From: Arsenicibacter sp965247375
GTDB taxonomy: Bacteria; Bacteroidota; Bacteroidia; Cytophagales; Spirosomataceae
Length of the DNA stretch: 64,000 bases
Reading direction: 5' to 3'
NCBI GenBank assembly: GCA_965247375.1
Contig: CBDFHU010000090.1
Span: 39,873 to 103,872, forward strand
Position numbers and translations under genes: made by a program. The notes under the pieces were generated by a model. That model worked only from the letters and a program-made list of their open reading frames with translations. It did no database searches and was not told where the DNA came from. Below, piece by piece: positions 44,946 through 53,143 of the stretch (the stretch's first letter is position 1; each line of letters opens with the position of its first letter).

Positions 44946-44975
44946 GGCTCGTTCGGTTTGGTAGAAGTTTCAGGG

Positions 44976-46196
44976 TTAAAGTCGTCCGTAGAGCGTTTGC
45001 AGGTAGTAACGCTGCAATTCGCGGAAGTAAAAAATGTAGATAAATGCTATAACCCCTCCCGTTACAATCAGGGCCGTATGCGGCCAGTACAGGTACAGGC
45101 CGATGGCAACCAGACTGAACCGGACCCATTCGAGGTAAAACACCCACCGGCGCTGCTCCAGGATACAGCCGATATTAACCAGCGTCAGGGCCAGAAAAAT
45201 GCCGGTAAAGGCTTTGGCCACTGCCGGTACCTGATGTTCAAAGAGGCTCACGCAAAACAGCACCCCAATTGAAACAATGAGCTGGATAAGCACATAGTCT
45301 CGGAAACGCTGCGTACTCGCGCGTTGCTTATGCTTCGACAGAAACCGGCGCTCAGCCAGTCCCCGCAGCGATTCATCAAAATCTGCCGGACGGCCAAAGA
45401 CTACTTTCAGTTTATTGATCAGGCCTTGCTGCCGCTGTACGGCATACCAGATTTCGATCAGGAAATGAAAATGCTGCCACAGAAAACTATGGCTGTTGAG
45501 TGGTTTAGTCAATCCGAAAACCGGCTGCTCGTCCTCCTCCTGAAACGTCCCGAACAGTTTGTCCCAGATGATAAACATGTCGCCGTAGTTTTTGTCCAGA
45601 TAGCGTGGGTTAATGGCATGGTGTACGCGATGGTGCGAAGGTGTCACCAGAAAATATTCCAGGAAACCCAGTTTACCGATTGTCTGCGTATGCGTGAAAA
45701 ACGGATAGGCCCCATGTACCAGCAGGATGCTCATGATCATTTCCGGGGGAAACCCGATCACCGGCAGAACCGACCAGACCAACGTCCGGACCGCCGCCTG
45801 AAACACCGTAATACGGGTAGCAGCAGTGTAGTTAAAATCCTCACTCTGGTGATGTACCACGTGAACGCCCCAGAACAGGTTGATCTCGTGGCCCAGCCGG
45901 TGGTACCAGTACCATAAAAAGTCCGTAGCCAGCAACAGCAGTATCCACAGCCAGAGCGTTGGCCGGATGGTAAAGAGGGCAAAGTGATCGTGTAGCCAGG
46001 CATAAACCCCGAAAAACAACGCGGTGGTAAACAAATCCGTCAGTCGTTCGGCCACGCCGATACTCAGGTTAGCAACGGAGCGGTCAAACTGAAACAGTTG
46101 TTTCCCCTGCCGCCGTGCTACCCAATATTCCACCGCGATGCAGATCAGAAACAGCGGGATGGCCAGAGCAATGTAATTTATACCATACATACCCAT
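44976..46196 (-). CDS. Sterol desaturase/fatty-acid hydroxylase family membrane protein
   Basis: 406 residues with several membrane helices. The diiron histidine motifs of the family are present: HRLGHEINLFWGVHVVHHQ (HxxxH and HxxHH) and HRVHHAINPRYLDKNYGDMF (HxxHH, then N-Y-x-x). Length and C-terminal membrane region agree with bacterial relatives. These enzymes hydroxylate or desaturate lipids at the membrane with oxygen and electrons from a reductase. The lipid is unknown. It is the first gene of the minus-strand run with the cysteine-less redoxin and the ACT protein. Confidence 0.88.
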   Translation of the reverse strand: MGMYGINYIALAIPLFLICIAVEYWVARRQGKQLFQFDRSVANLSIGVAERLTDLFTTALFFGVYAWLHDHFALFTIRPTLWLWILLLLATDFLWYWYHRLGHEINLFWGVHVVHHQSEDFNYTAATRITVFQAAVRTLVWSVLPVIGFPPEMIMSILLVHGAYPFFTHTQTIGKLGFLEYFLVTPSHHRVHHAINPRYLDKNYGDMFIIWDKLFGTFQEEDEQPVFGLTKPLNSHSFLWQHFHFLIEIWYAVQRQQGLINKLKVVFGRPADFDESLRGLAERRFLSKHKQRASTQRFRDYVLIQLIVSIGVLFCVSLFEHQVPAVAKAFTGIFLALTLVNIGCILEQRRWVFYLEWVRFSLVAIGLYLYWPHTALIVTGGVIAFIYIFYFRELQRYYLQTLYGRL

Positions 46197-46240
46197 AAAT
46201 CAGCACTAGTCTATGCTGTAGATAGATTATTAGTATTTAT

Positions 46241-46261
46241 AATCTATTGATTTAATAGATT
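46241..46261. promoter_or_regulatory. AT-rich palindrome upstream of the hydroxylase operon
   Basis: Arms AATCTATT and AATAGATT, exact complements with a 5-base spacer, 45 bases before the hydroxylase ATG. A partly similar half-site (TAGATAGATTA) lies at about 46219-46229. The symmetry suggests a dimeric repressor or activator site. Confidence 0.45.
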
Positions 46262-46322
46262 TATTGCAAATAAAGTACCTTTTGCCTATTCAAGTCAAGC
46301 ATAATGATGAAAATGATCTGTT

Positions 46323-46350
46323 AAAAAAAAGCACCGGCAAATACCGGTGC
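46323..46350 (-). terminator. Rho-independent terminator after the 46374 gene
   Basis: On the minus strand GCACCGG pairs with CCGGTGC around a short loop, followed by eight Ts. It lies 24 bases after the stop of the 225-residue protein gene. Confidence 0.88.
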
Positions 46351-46373
46351 CTGTATAATCATCAGGGAAGCGG

Positions 46374-47051
46374 TCAGGCCGCGCGATGCTGAACTGTGCG
46401 GCCCGGCGTCCGGAGCTTACGGGTGTTATTAGCTTCGTCGAATACCTCAGCAGATACCGCGCCGATATGGCAGGCCCGTTTCAGAATAAAGTCAAACGGC
46501 AGGTTAAAGTAGCCGGAGACTTCGGTACGGAAGCTGTCAGGGAATTTGGTCAGCCGGAGCCCGAAGAAATTACGGATGTCAGCTTCCGGCAGCAGCGTAG
46601 CCAGGGCTACCCGCTCGGCTTCGGCGAGCAGTTCCTGCCGTGAGGTGTACAGTTTTTCAAGACCGATAGAGGCCGTCAGAATCGCCAGAAACAGGTTTTT
46701 GTACATGCCGGACAGCTCGGCCGGGAGAATAATCCAGCCCTGTTCGCGGAAGATACCGGAGAACCCCGTCAGGCCCTCCACCCCGCGCAGTTCAGCAGCC
46801 ATCAGCGCATCAGGAAACTGAAGACGCTCGTCGGTTTTCTGCATGCGGTACACGACCGCTTCGACGGGAAGTTTCTGAAACAGTACATCAACCGGCAGCA
46901 CCTGCGATTGATCCCACTGATCGGTCAAACGGGCAAACATCGACTCATTGTACACGAGTTTATCGGGCGTTCCGAGGCTTATCAACATACGGCGATAAGC
47001 AGCCAGAAAGTCGATGGCAAGTTGGTTTGGATGTTGTTTTGATCTAGCCAT
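46374..47051 (-). CDS. Hypothetical protein, possibly a degenerate ImmA/IrrE relative
   Basis: 225 residues, no signal peptide or clear membrane helix. I do not recognise the N-terminal half. The C-terminal half (QELLAEAERVALATLLPEAD, IRNFFGLRLTKFPDSFRTEV, FNLPFDFILKRACHIGAVS) has the rhythm of the ImmA/IrrE C-terminus: an EAxxxAxxLLxP helix, a short HTH-like segment, then a helix ending with a small-residue turn. The zinc motif HExxH is absent, so a peptidase role is not supported. It may be a sensor-like or structural protein. The start overlaps a 12-codon upstream ORF (47044-47082). Confidence 0.6.
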   Translation of the reverse strand: MARSKQHPNQLAIDFLAAYRRMLISLGTPDKLVYNESMFARLTDQWDQSQVLPVDVLFQKLPVEAVVYRMQKTDERLQFPDALMAAELRGVEGLTGFSGIFREQGWIILPAELSGMYKNLFLAILTASIGLEKLYTSRQELLAEAERVALATLLPEADIRNFFGLRLTKFPDSFRTEVSGYFNLPFDFILKRACHIGAVSAEVFDEANNTRKLRTPGRTVQHRAA

Positions 47052-47082
47052 TAAGCAGTGCTGCCAGCGCTCCGGCAGCCAT
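47044..47082 (-). CDS. Possible 12-residue leader peptide
   Basis: ATG at 47080-47082 reads MAAGALAALLNG and stops at a TAG lying inside ATGGCTAG, which also holds the start codon of the next gene. The overlap would couple translation. The codons also form a GC-rich hairpin (GCTGCC..GGCAGC). It could equally be chance. Confidence 0.25.
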   Translation of the reverse strand: MAAGALAALLNG

Positions 47083-47148
47083 TAGATGTTGTTGATACTT
47101 AGGACTAAAGATACAAAAAAAACTGCTTAAAGTCTAGTCTACGGCAGG

Positions 47149-48702
47149 CTATTTCAACGCCGCCGTCAGCTCCGTTATCGACCTGATTCCCAGCGCCTGT
47201 GCCTGACTGCGGCGCATCATGAGCGCATAGCTGTTGTTGAAGCCGAGCGGCGACAGCCAGACTACGCCGAACCGCTTCCGCGTCTCATTTTTCACGAACG
47301 CATATACCGAATCCGGCTGCATCGGCAGGGCCTTGAGCTGTGTGGCGGTAGGCTGTAAAATCACCAGCAGACCGGTACCGGTATACTCGGGGTAAAAATC
47401 AATGGAGCCGCTGCGGAGGGCATCAAAACAGATCTGGGTACCACCCAGGCCCGTCTTTGCATCAACGCCGAGGTCGGTATGCCCTTCGATGAGTTGCCGG
47501 TAAATTTCGGCCAGAATGTACTGTTCTGTGAATACCTTGGTGCCCATTACCACGCGGTTTGTCCGCGTGCCAGCTTTGGGTTGACGGTATAAGCCCGATT
47601 TGTTCAGAAACAGGTGTGCAATGTCGGCCGGAGCCATGTGTTTGTAATCGGCGAGGTAATTCAGGTAGGTCATGGCCGAATCCGTTAGTTTGCCGGCCAG
47701 CAAATCGAGGGTGGGCCGCAGGGCCGGATACCGGTCAAGCGCGGCCTGACGCACTACCGGGGCCGCATCATAGGGCGGGAAAGCGTGCTTATCGTCGGTC
47801 AGTACGAGCAGGTCATACGCTTTAATCCGCCCGTCAGTGGAGTAGCCGCTGATGATATCGACCTGCTCCCGCTGAATGGCTTCGTACATCAGGTTCTGAT
47901 CGATCAGGCGGGGCCGCAGTTGCAGACCATAGGCTTTCTGCAAACCCGGATAGCCGTCGGCCCGTCCGTAAAACTCGTGGGCAAAGCCGGCAATGAGCTT
48001 ATCCGAATGGCCGGGCAATATGGTAAACGCCGTTAGCAGCGGCAACAGCAACACAAAGGTGAGGACACTCATACGCCCCCGCCGGCCGCTCAGCCGCTGC
48101 AGCCACGCCAGGCCGTTGTCGAATAACACCGCCAGCAGCGCCGCCGGAATGGCCCCGGCCAGCATCATGTTAACGTTGCTCAGGGCAATACCGCCGAAAA
48201 TAAATTCGCCCAGGCCGCCCGCCGCCACATAGGCTGCCAGCGTTGCCACCCCGACATTGATGACGGCTGCAGTCCGGATACCGGCAAACATAACCGGTAA
48301 GGCCAGCGGCAGTTCAATTTTGAGGAGAATCTGCCGGTCAGTCATGCCCACGCCGCGCGCTGCCTCCTTGACCAGCGGACTGACGCCCTGAATCCCGACA
48401 AAGGTGTTGCGGATGATCGGCAGTAAGGCATACAGAAACAGGGCTACCAACGCAGGCCCCATGCCAATGCCAAGGGTGGGAATCAAAAAGCCCAGCAACG
48501 CCAGGCTCGGAACGGTTTGCAATACACCCGCCACACCCAGCACCGCCGAAGCGACCCGCCGAAAGCGCGAAATCAGAATCCCCAGCGGTATACCGACAGC
48601 CATCGCCAGCAGCAGCGAGAGCATGGTCAGGCCGATGTGCCGCAGGATTTGCTCAATAACTTTATCTGACTGTTCGGCCAGAAAACGGAAAAAGTCGTTC
48701 AT
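47149..48702 (-). CDS. Osmoprotectant ABC permease fused to a circularly permuted binding domain
   Basis: 517 residues. Residues 1-205 are an OpuB/ProW-type permease (LQTVPSLALLGFLIPTLGIG; cytoplasmic EAA loop EAARGVGMTDRQILLKIELP). A further helix at 211-229 leads outside. The binding part then begins with the normally second lobe: KLIAGFAHEFYGRADGYPGL, SGYSTDGRIKAYDLLVLTDD, FPPYDAAPVVR, up to FLNKSGLY near 371. The normally first lobe follows at 383-517: VVMGTKVFTEQYILAEIYRQ, TGLGGTQICFDALRSGSIDF, YPEYTGTG, PLGFNNSYALMMRR, ITELTAALK. It should take up betaine/choline-type solutes with the ATPase encoded at 56222-56932, which is 7.5 kb away on the same strand. Confidence 0.92.
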   Translation of the reverse strand: MNDFFRFLAEQSDKVIEQILRHIGLTMLSLLLAMAVGIPLGILISRFRRVASAVLGVAGVLQTVPSLALLGFLIPTLGIGMGPALVALFLYALLPIIRNTFVGIQGVSPLVKEAARGVGMTDRQILLKIELPLALPVMFAGIRTAAVINVGVATLAAYVAAGGLGEFIFGGIALSNVNMMLAGAIPAALLAVLFDNGLAWLQRLSGRRGRMSVLTFVLLLPLLTAFTILPGHSDKLIAGFAHEFYGRADGYPGLQKAYGLQLRPRLIDQNLMYEAIQREQVDIISGYSTDGRIKAYDLLVLTDDKHAFPPYDAAPVVRQAALDRYPALRPTLDLLAGKLTDSAMTYLNYLADYKHMAPADIAHLFLNKSGLYRQPKAGTRTNRVVMGTKVFTEQYILAEIYRQLIEGHTDLGVDAKTGLGGTQICFDALRSGSIDFYPEYTGTGLLVILQPTATQLKALPMQPDSVYAFVKNETRKRFGVVWLSPLGFNNSYALMMRRSQAQALGIRSITELTAALK

Positions 48703-48760
48703 GACGTAAACTGGTTACGGACCAGCGCACAGGGAGCTATACGCCGGTCCGTAACGCAGG

Positions 48761-51700
48761 TTAATGTCCTGAAGACGCCGGCTTGTCGTTTTTGCGGTTG
48801 GCCTCCAGTTCCTGCAATTTAGCTTTTCCGTAGGATAAGCGCGTAATCCCGACGTATAAAACCGGCACGACAAAGATCGCCAGCGTTGTTGCGGCCAGCA
48901 TCCCGCCCAGTACCGTCCGGCCGATGGTTACCCGCGCCACAGCACCGGCACCGGTTGCAATAGCCAGTGGCATAACGCCGAGGATAAAGGCCAGTGAGGT
49001 CATGATAATCGGGCGCAACCGCAGTTTTACGGCTTCGAGCGTGGCCTCCAGCAGGTTCACCCCGCTATCAACCCGCTCCTTGGCAAACTCCACAATCAGG
49101 ATGGCGTTTTTGGCGGCCAGACCAATCAGGGTAATCAGACCGATCTGCGCATACACGTTGTTGGTCAGGCTAGGGAACAGCATCAGGAAAAGAATGGCCC
49201 CGAAAGCTCCGATCGGCACCGACAGCAGTACCGAGAACGGCACCGACCAGCTTTCGTATAAGGCAGCCAGGAACAGGAAGACAAACCCGATGGACAGCGC
49301 AAAGATGTAGATCGAACTCGACCCCGACTGAATTTCTTCACGGCTCAGTCCCGAGAAATCATACCCGTATCCGGCCGGCAGTACCTTGGCTGCCACTTCT
49401 TCCAGGGCCGCAATCGCCTGACCGCTACTATAGCCCGGTTTGGTCCCGCCGTTGATTTCGACCGACTTAAAGAGGTTGTAATGCTGAATCAGCGGGGCAT
49501 TTTCGATAATCTTCGTGGTAATGACCGTACTCAGCGGCAGCATCTGTCCCGCCTGATTCCGTACGTAGTACTTGCCAAGCTGCTGAATATCGCTCCGGAA
49601 TATGGTATCGGCCTGGGCCACGACGCGGAACTTCCGGCCGTAAATGATAAAGTCGTTTACGTACCGGCTACCGAGGTAAGTCTGCATTGTGCTGTATATA
49701 TCGCTGATATTCAAGCCCAGTTTCTTTGCTTTCTCACGATCAACTTCGACGCGGTACGCGGGGGTTTTCGCGGTAAAATAGGTAAACGCACGGTTAATCT
49801 CCGGCCGTTTGTTGGCTTCGGCCAGGAAGTTCTGTACGACCTTTTCAAACGTCTTGATGTCGTCGTTACTCTCCCGCTGCTCAATCTCAAACGTAAAACC
49901 GGCTGTCTGTCCGAGGCCAGGAATCGGCGGCGGCGACACCACCACCACGTTGGCATCGCGGATCGGCGCAAACAGCTTTTGCAGCTTCACAATAACCGAG
50001 TCGCTCCGCAAGCCCGGCTCTTTCCGCTGATCCCACGGTTTCAACTGGAGGAATACCGTACCGGAGTTCGATTTTGACGAGAACGTAATGGCATTTAGAC
50101 CACCCAGGGCCGCAAAGTGACCGGTAAACGGCTGGTCTTTCAGCGTTTTCATGATCGTATTCAGGACCTCCAGGCTTCGGGTTGTTGACGCCCCTTCCGG
50201 AATTTCGTAGGTAATGAATAACCGGCCTTCGTCTTCGGTCGGGATAAAGCCCGATGGTTTCATCTGGAACAGCATCACCGTACCAGCATACACTACGACC
50301 AACATCACCAGCACGTAGCGGGTGCCTTTGATCCACTTCCGGACGCTTTCCGAGTAGCCGTGACTTACCCGGTCAAACCACTGGTTAAACTTGTAGAAGA
50401 ACCGGTTCAGCCCTTTCGAATTTTCATTGACATCCTGCGGACGCAGCATCAGCGAACACAAGGCCGGGGTCAGCGACAAGGCCACAAAGGCCGAAATAAG
50501 CACTGAAATGGCAATGGTGATCGCAAACTGCTGGTATAACCGGCCGACAATTCCCGGAATAAACCCTACCGGCACGAATACCGCTGCCAGAATGAGGGCG
50601 ATAGCCACGACCGGCCCCGAAATATCGCGCATGGCCTTGACCGTAGCTTCTTTAGCCGATATCCGTTCCGTATCAATGTAGTGCTGCACGGCCTCGACCA
50701 CCACAATCGCGTCATCAACCACAATACCAATCGCCAGTACGAACCCGAACATGGTCAGGGTATTGATGGTAAAGCCGAACGGGATAAAAAACGCGAACGT
50801 CCCCAGAATGGAGACCGGAATAGCCAGAATCGGAATGAGCGTGGCCCGCCAGTTCTGCAGGAACAGGAACACCACCACAACCACCAGCATCAGGGCCTCA
50901 CCCAGGGTTTTTATCACCTCATCGATAGACACCTGCACCACCGATACTGACTCAAACGGCACCACATAATCGACATCGGCCGGAAAGGTTTGTTTCAACT
51001 TATCCATAGCGGCATACACCCCCTCGGCCGTTGCGAGGGCATTACTGCCCGGCAACTGGTAGATGAGCAGATATGACGCCCGCTTGCCGTCAACGAAAGA
51101 GTTGCTGGTGTAGGAGAATTTACCCAGCTGGATGCGGGCAACGTCTTTCAGGTACACAATCGACGTATTCCCCGCGTTGCTCCGGACAATGATGTTCCGG
51201 AACTCGTCTTCCTTGCTTAACCGGCTGTTCGTGAAGACCGTGTATTCAAACGCCTGCGACTGTGGCTGCGGCGGTGAGCCCACCGACCCGGCAGCCACCT
51301 GGAGGTTTTGCTCCTGTAACGCCGCCAGTACCTCCGAAGCCGTCATGCCCAGCTGTGCCAGTTTATCAGGCTGTAGCCAGATCCGCATACTGAAATCATC
51401 GGCGCGGCTGAAAATATCGCCGACACCCTGCACCCGCAATAAGGCATCGCGGATAAAAATGTTGGCATAGTTGTCCAGAAACGGCACGCTGTGAGTACCC
51501 TTCGGCGAATAAATGGCCACGAGCATGAACAGACTCGGGTTCCGTTTCCGTACCGTTACCCCAAGCCGCGTTACTTCTTCGGGCAGCTGCGGCTGGGCAA
51601 TGCCGACGCGGTTCTGCACGTCAAGGGCAGCAATGTTGATGTCGGTCCCTACGTCGAAGTTTACGTTAAGACTCAGGCGGCCGTCGTTGGTACTGTTGCT

Positions 51701-51940
51701 CTGGAGATAAGTCATCCCCGGCGTACCATTCACCTGCGTTTCGATGGGGGTCGCCACCGTTTGTTCCACCGTCTGGGCATCGGCACCGGTATAGTTGGCC
51801 GTTACCTGCACCACGGGGGGCGTAATGTTCGGATACTGGCTGATGGCCAGATTCAGAATGGAAAGAATCCCGATGGCAACGATCACAATAGACGCCACGA
51901 TGGCCGTTACCGGTCGGTTAATAAAGGTATTGGCAATCAT
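48761..51940 (-). CDS. RND efflux transporter, HAE1/AcrB family
   Basis: 1059 residues. The N-terminus MIANTFINRPVTAIVASIVI is typical, followed by the first periplasmic loop (VQVTANYTGADAQTVEQTVA) and TM4 with the proton relay AIGIVVDDAIVVVEAV containing the Asp pair. A second repeat of 5+ helices ends in GLAAKNAILIVEFA, and the family ending FVVPVLYVGI is present. The length is normal for AcrB-type pumps. Its start overlaps the adaptor gene stop by 4 bases (51937-51940). It forms a tripartite pump with the adaptor and TolC-like protein, expelling hydrophobic or amphiphilic drugs. Confidence 0.96.
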   Translation of the reverse strand: MIANTFINRPVTAIVASIVIVAIGILSILNLAISQYPNITPPVVQVTANYTGADAQTVEQTVATPIETQVNGTPGMTYLQSNSTNDGRLSLNVNFDVGTDINIAALDVQNRVGIAQPQLPEEVTRLGVTVRKRNPSLFMLVAIYSPKGTHSVPFLDNYANIFIRDALLRVQGVGDIFSRADDFSMRIWLQPDKLAQLGMTASEVLAALQEQNLQVAAGSVGSPPQPQSQAFEYTVFTNSRLSKEDEFRNIIVRSNAGNTSIVYLKDVARIQLGKFSYTSNSFVDGKRASYLLIYQLPGSNALATAEGVYAAMDKLKQTFPADVDYVVPFESVSVVQVSIDEVIKTLGEALMLVVVVVFLFLQNWRATLIPILAIPVSILGTFAFFIPFGFTINTLTMFGFVLAIGIVVDDAIVVVEAVQHYIDTERISAKEATVKAMRDISGPVVAIALILAAVFVPVGFIPGIVGRLYQQFAITIAISVLISAFVALSLTPALCSLMLRPQDVNENSKGLNRFFYKFNQWFDRVSHGYSESVRKWIKGTRYVLVMLVVVYAGTVMLFQMKPSGFIPTEDEGRLFITYEIPEGASTTRSLEVLNTIMKTLKDQPFTGHFAALGGLNAITFSSKSNSGTVFLQLKPWDQRKEPGLRSDSVIVKLQKLFAPIRDANVVVVSPPPIPGLGQTAGFTFEIEQRESNDDIKTFEKVVQNFLAEANKRPEINRAFTYFTAKTPAYRVEVDREKAKKLGLNISDIYSTMQTYLGSRYVNDFIIYGRKFRVVAQADTIFRSDIQQLGKYYVRNQAGQMLPLSTVITTKIIENAPLIQHYNLFKSVEINGGTKPGYSSGQAIAALEEVAAKVLPAGYGYDFSGLSREEIQSGSSSIYIFALSIGFVFLFLAALYESWSVPFSVLLSVPIGAFGAILFLMLFPSLTNNVYAQIGLITLIGLAAKNAILIVEFAKERVDSGVNLLEATLEAVKLRLRPIIMTSLAFILGVMPLAIATGAGAVARVTIGRTVLGGMLAATTLAIFVVPVLYVGITRLSYGKAKLQELEANRKNDKPASSGH

Positions 51941-53082
51941 AATGGTTTCTGTTTTGTGGTATCACCCGCTGTTACGACCCGAATCGGTGCGCCGTCACGC
52001 AGTTTCTGGGTACCTTCGGTAATCACCTTATCGCTGTCGAGCAGACCGTCTTTTACAATTACCTTATCGGCCAGACGCGCGCCGAGCGCCACTTTCTTCT
52101 GAACGGCCCGGCTGCTGTCGCCCACAACGTAGACAAAATATTCGCTCATCTGCTCCACTACAGCCTTGTAGGGAATAATCAGCTGCGGCCCCGGCGTCTG
52201 GTTACGAATCCGCACGTTGACCGTCAGACCTGCTTTAAGCTCATAGTTCGGGTTCGGGAAAAACAGGCGCACCCGCAGCGTTCCGGTCTGCGGATCAACG
52301 GCCCGGTCGATCAGGCCGACTTTACCCGCATACGGATACAGGCTGCCGTCGGGCAGGACCAGCATCAGCGTTGAATCGCCGCGGCCGCCGATGTTTTTCG
52401 GCATCCGGGTAAAGCGCATAATCTGCGACTCGTCTACGGCAATGTCGGCCGCAATCGGGTTGTCCGACGAAATGGTATTCAGAATCGTTTGTCCTGTCGA
52501 AACCGCCGTCCCCAGCTTTACCTGTGAAAACCCGATGGTCCCGTCGAACGGAGCGAAGATGGTTGCATACCGGACAGTGGTCGATACGCTCCGGACATTG
52601 GCCTGAGCGGCTGCCACCTGCTGTTGTGCCGAAGCCAGCGTCGCGTCGGCGTTATCAACCAGTTGCCGCGCTACGGCGTCCTGCTGCGCCAGCGTGTGGT
52701 AGCGGTCAGCGTCCTTCTGCGCCCGGACCAGATTGGCCTTGGCCGCATTCAGATTGGCCACCGCCTGATCCAGACTGGCCTGATACTGCTGCTGGTCAAT
52801 GGTGTATAACTTCTGCCCTTTCCGGACCCGTTGCCCTTCCGTAAAAAAGATGCCGGTAATGTAGCCCGACACCTGCGGCCGGATTTCTACTTCGTTGACG
52901 GCCGTAATGGTCGCCGGTAATTCATCGTAATACGAAGCAGTCTGACGGCTGGCGGCATAGACCGATACCGGTACCGGTGGCGGTGCCTGCTGCTGTTGTT
53001 GCTGCTCTTTTTTGTCGCCACAGCCGGTAAGCCCCCAAAAGCCCGCCAGCGTAACCACGATCCAGGTTGTTGTTTGTTTCAT
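51937..53082 (-). CDS. RND periplasmic adaptor, AcrA/MFP family
   Basis: 381 residues. Signal peptide with lipobox-like end (WIVVTLAGFWGLTGCG), then a Q-run and PPPVPVSVYAASRQTASYYD. Domains: barrel-sandwich (EIRPQVSGYITGIFFTEGQR, VRKGQKLYTID), alpha hairpin (LDQAVANLNAAKANLVRAQK to ANVRSVSTTVR), lipoyl return (ATIFAPFDGTIGFSQVKLGT), beta barrel (GSLYPYAGKVGLIDRAVDPQ) and membrane-proximal part. It connects the RND pump to the outer-membrane channel. Confidence 0.95.
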   Translation of the reverse strand: MKQTTTWIVVTLAGFWGLTGCGDKKEQQQQQQAPPPVPVSVYAASRQTASYYDELPATITAVNEVEIRPQVSGYITGIFFTEGQRVRKGQKLYTIDQQQYQASLDQAVANLNAAKANLVRAQKDADRYHTLAQQDAVARQLVDNADATLASAQQQVAAAQANVRSVSTTVRYATIFAPFDGTIGFSQVKLGTAVSTGQTILNTISSDNPIAADIAVDESQIMRFTRMPKNIGGRGDSTLMLVLPDGSLYPYAGKVGLIDRAVDPQTGTLRVRLFFPNPNYELKAGLTVNVRIRNQTPGPQLIIPYKAVVEQMSEYFVYVVGDSSRAVQKKVALGARLADKVIVKDGLLDSDKVITEGTQKLRDGAPIRVVTAGDTTKQKPL

Positions 53083-53143
53083 TGGTAATCCGGAAATGAG
53101 TGTAATACGGACCGGCGATCTACCTCAGCCAATCCACTGGAAA

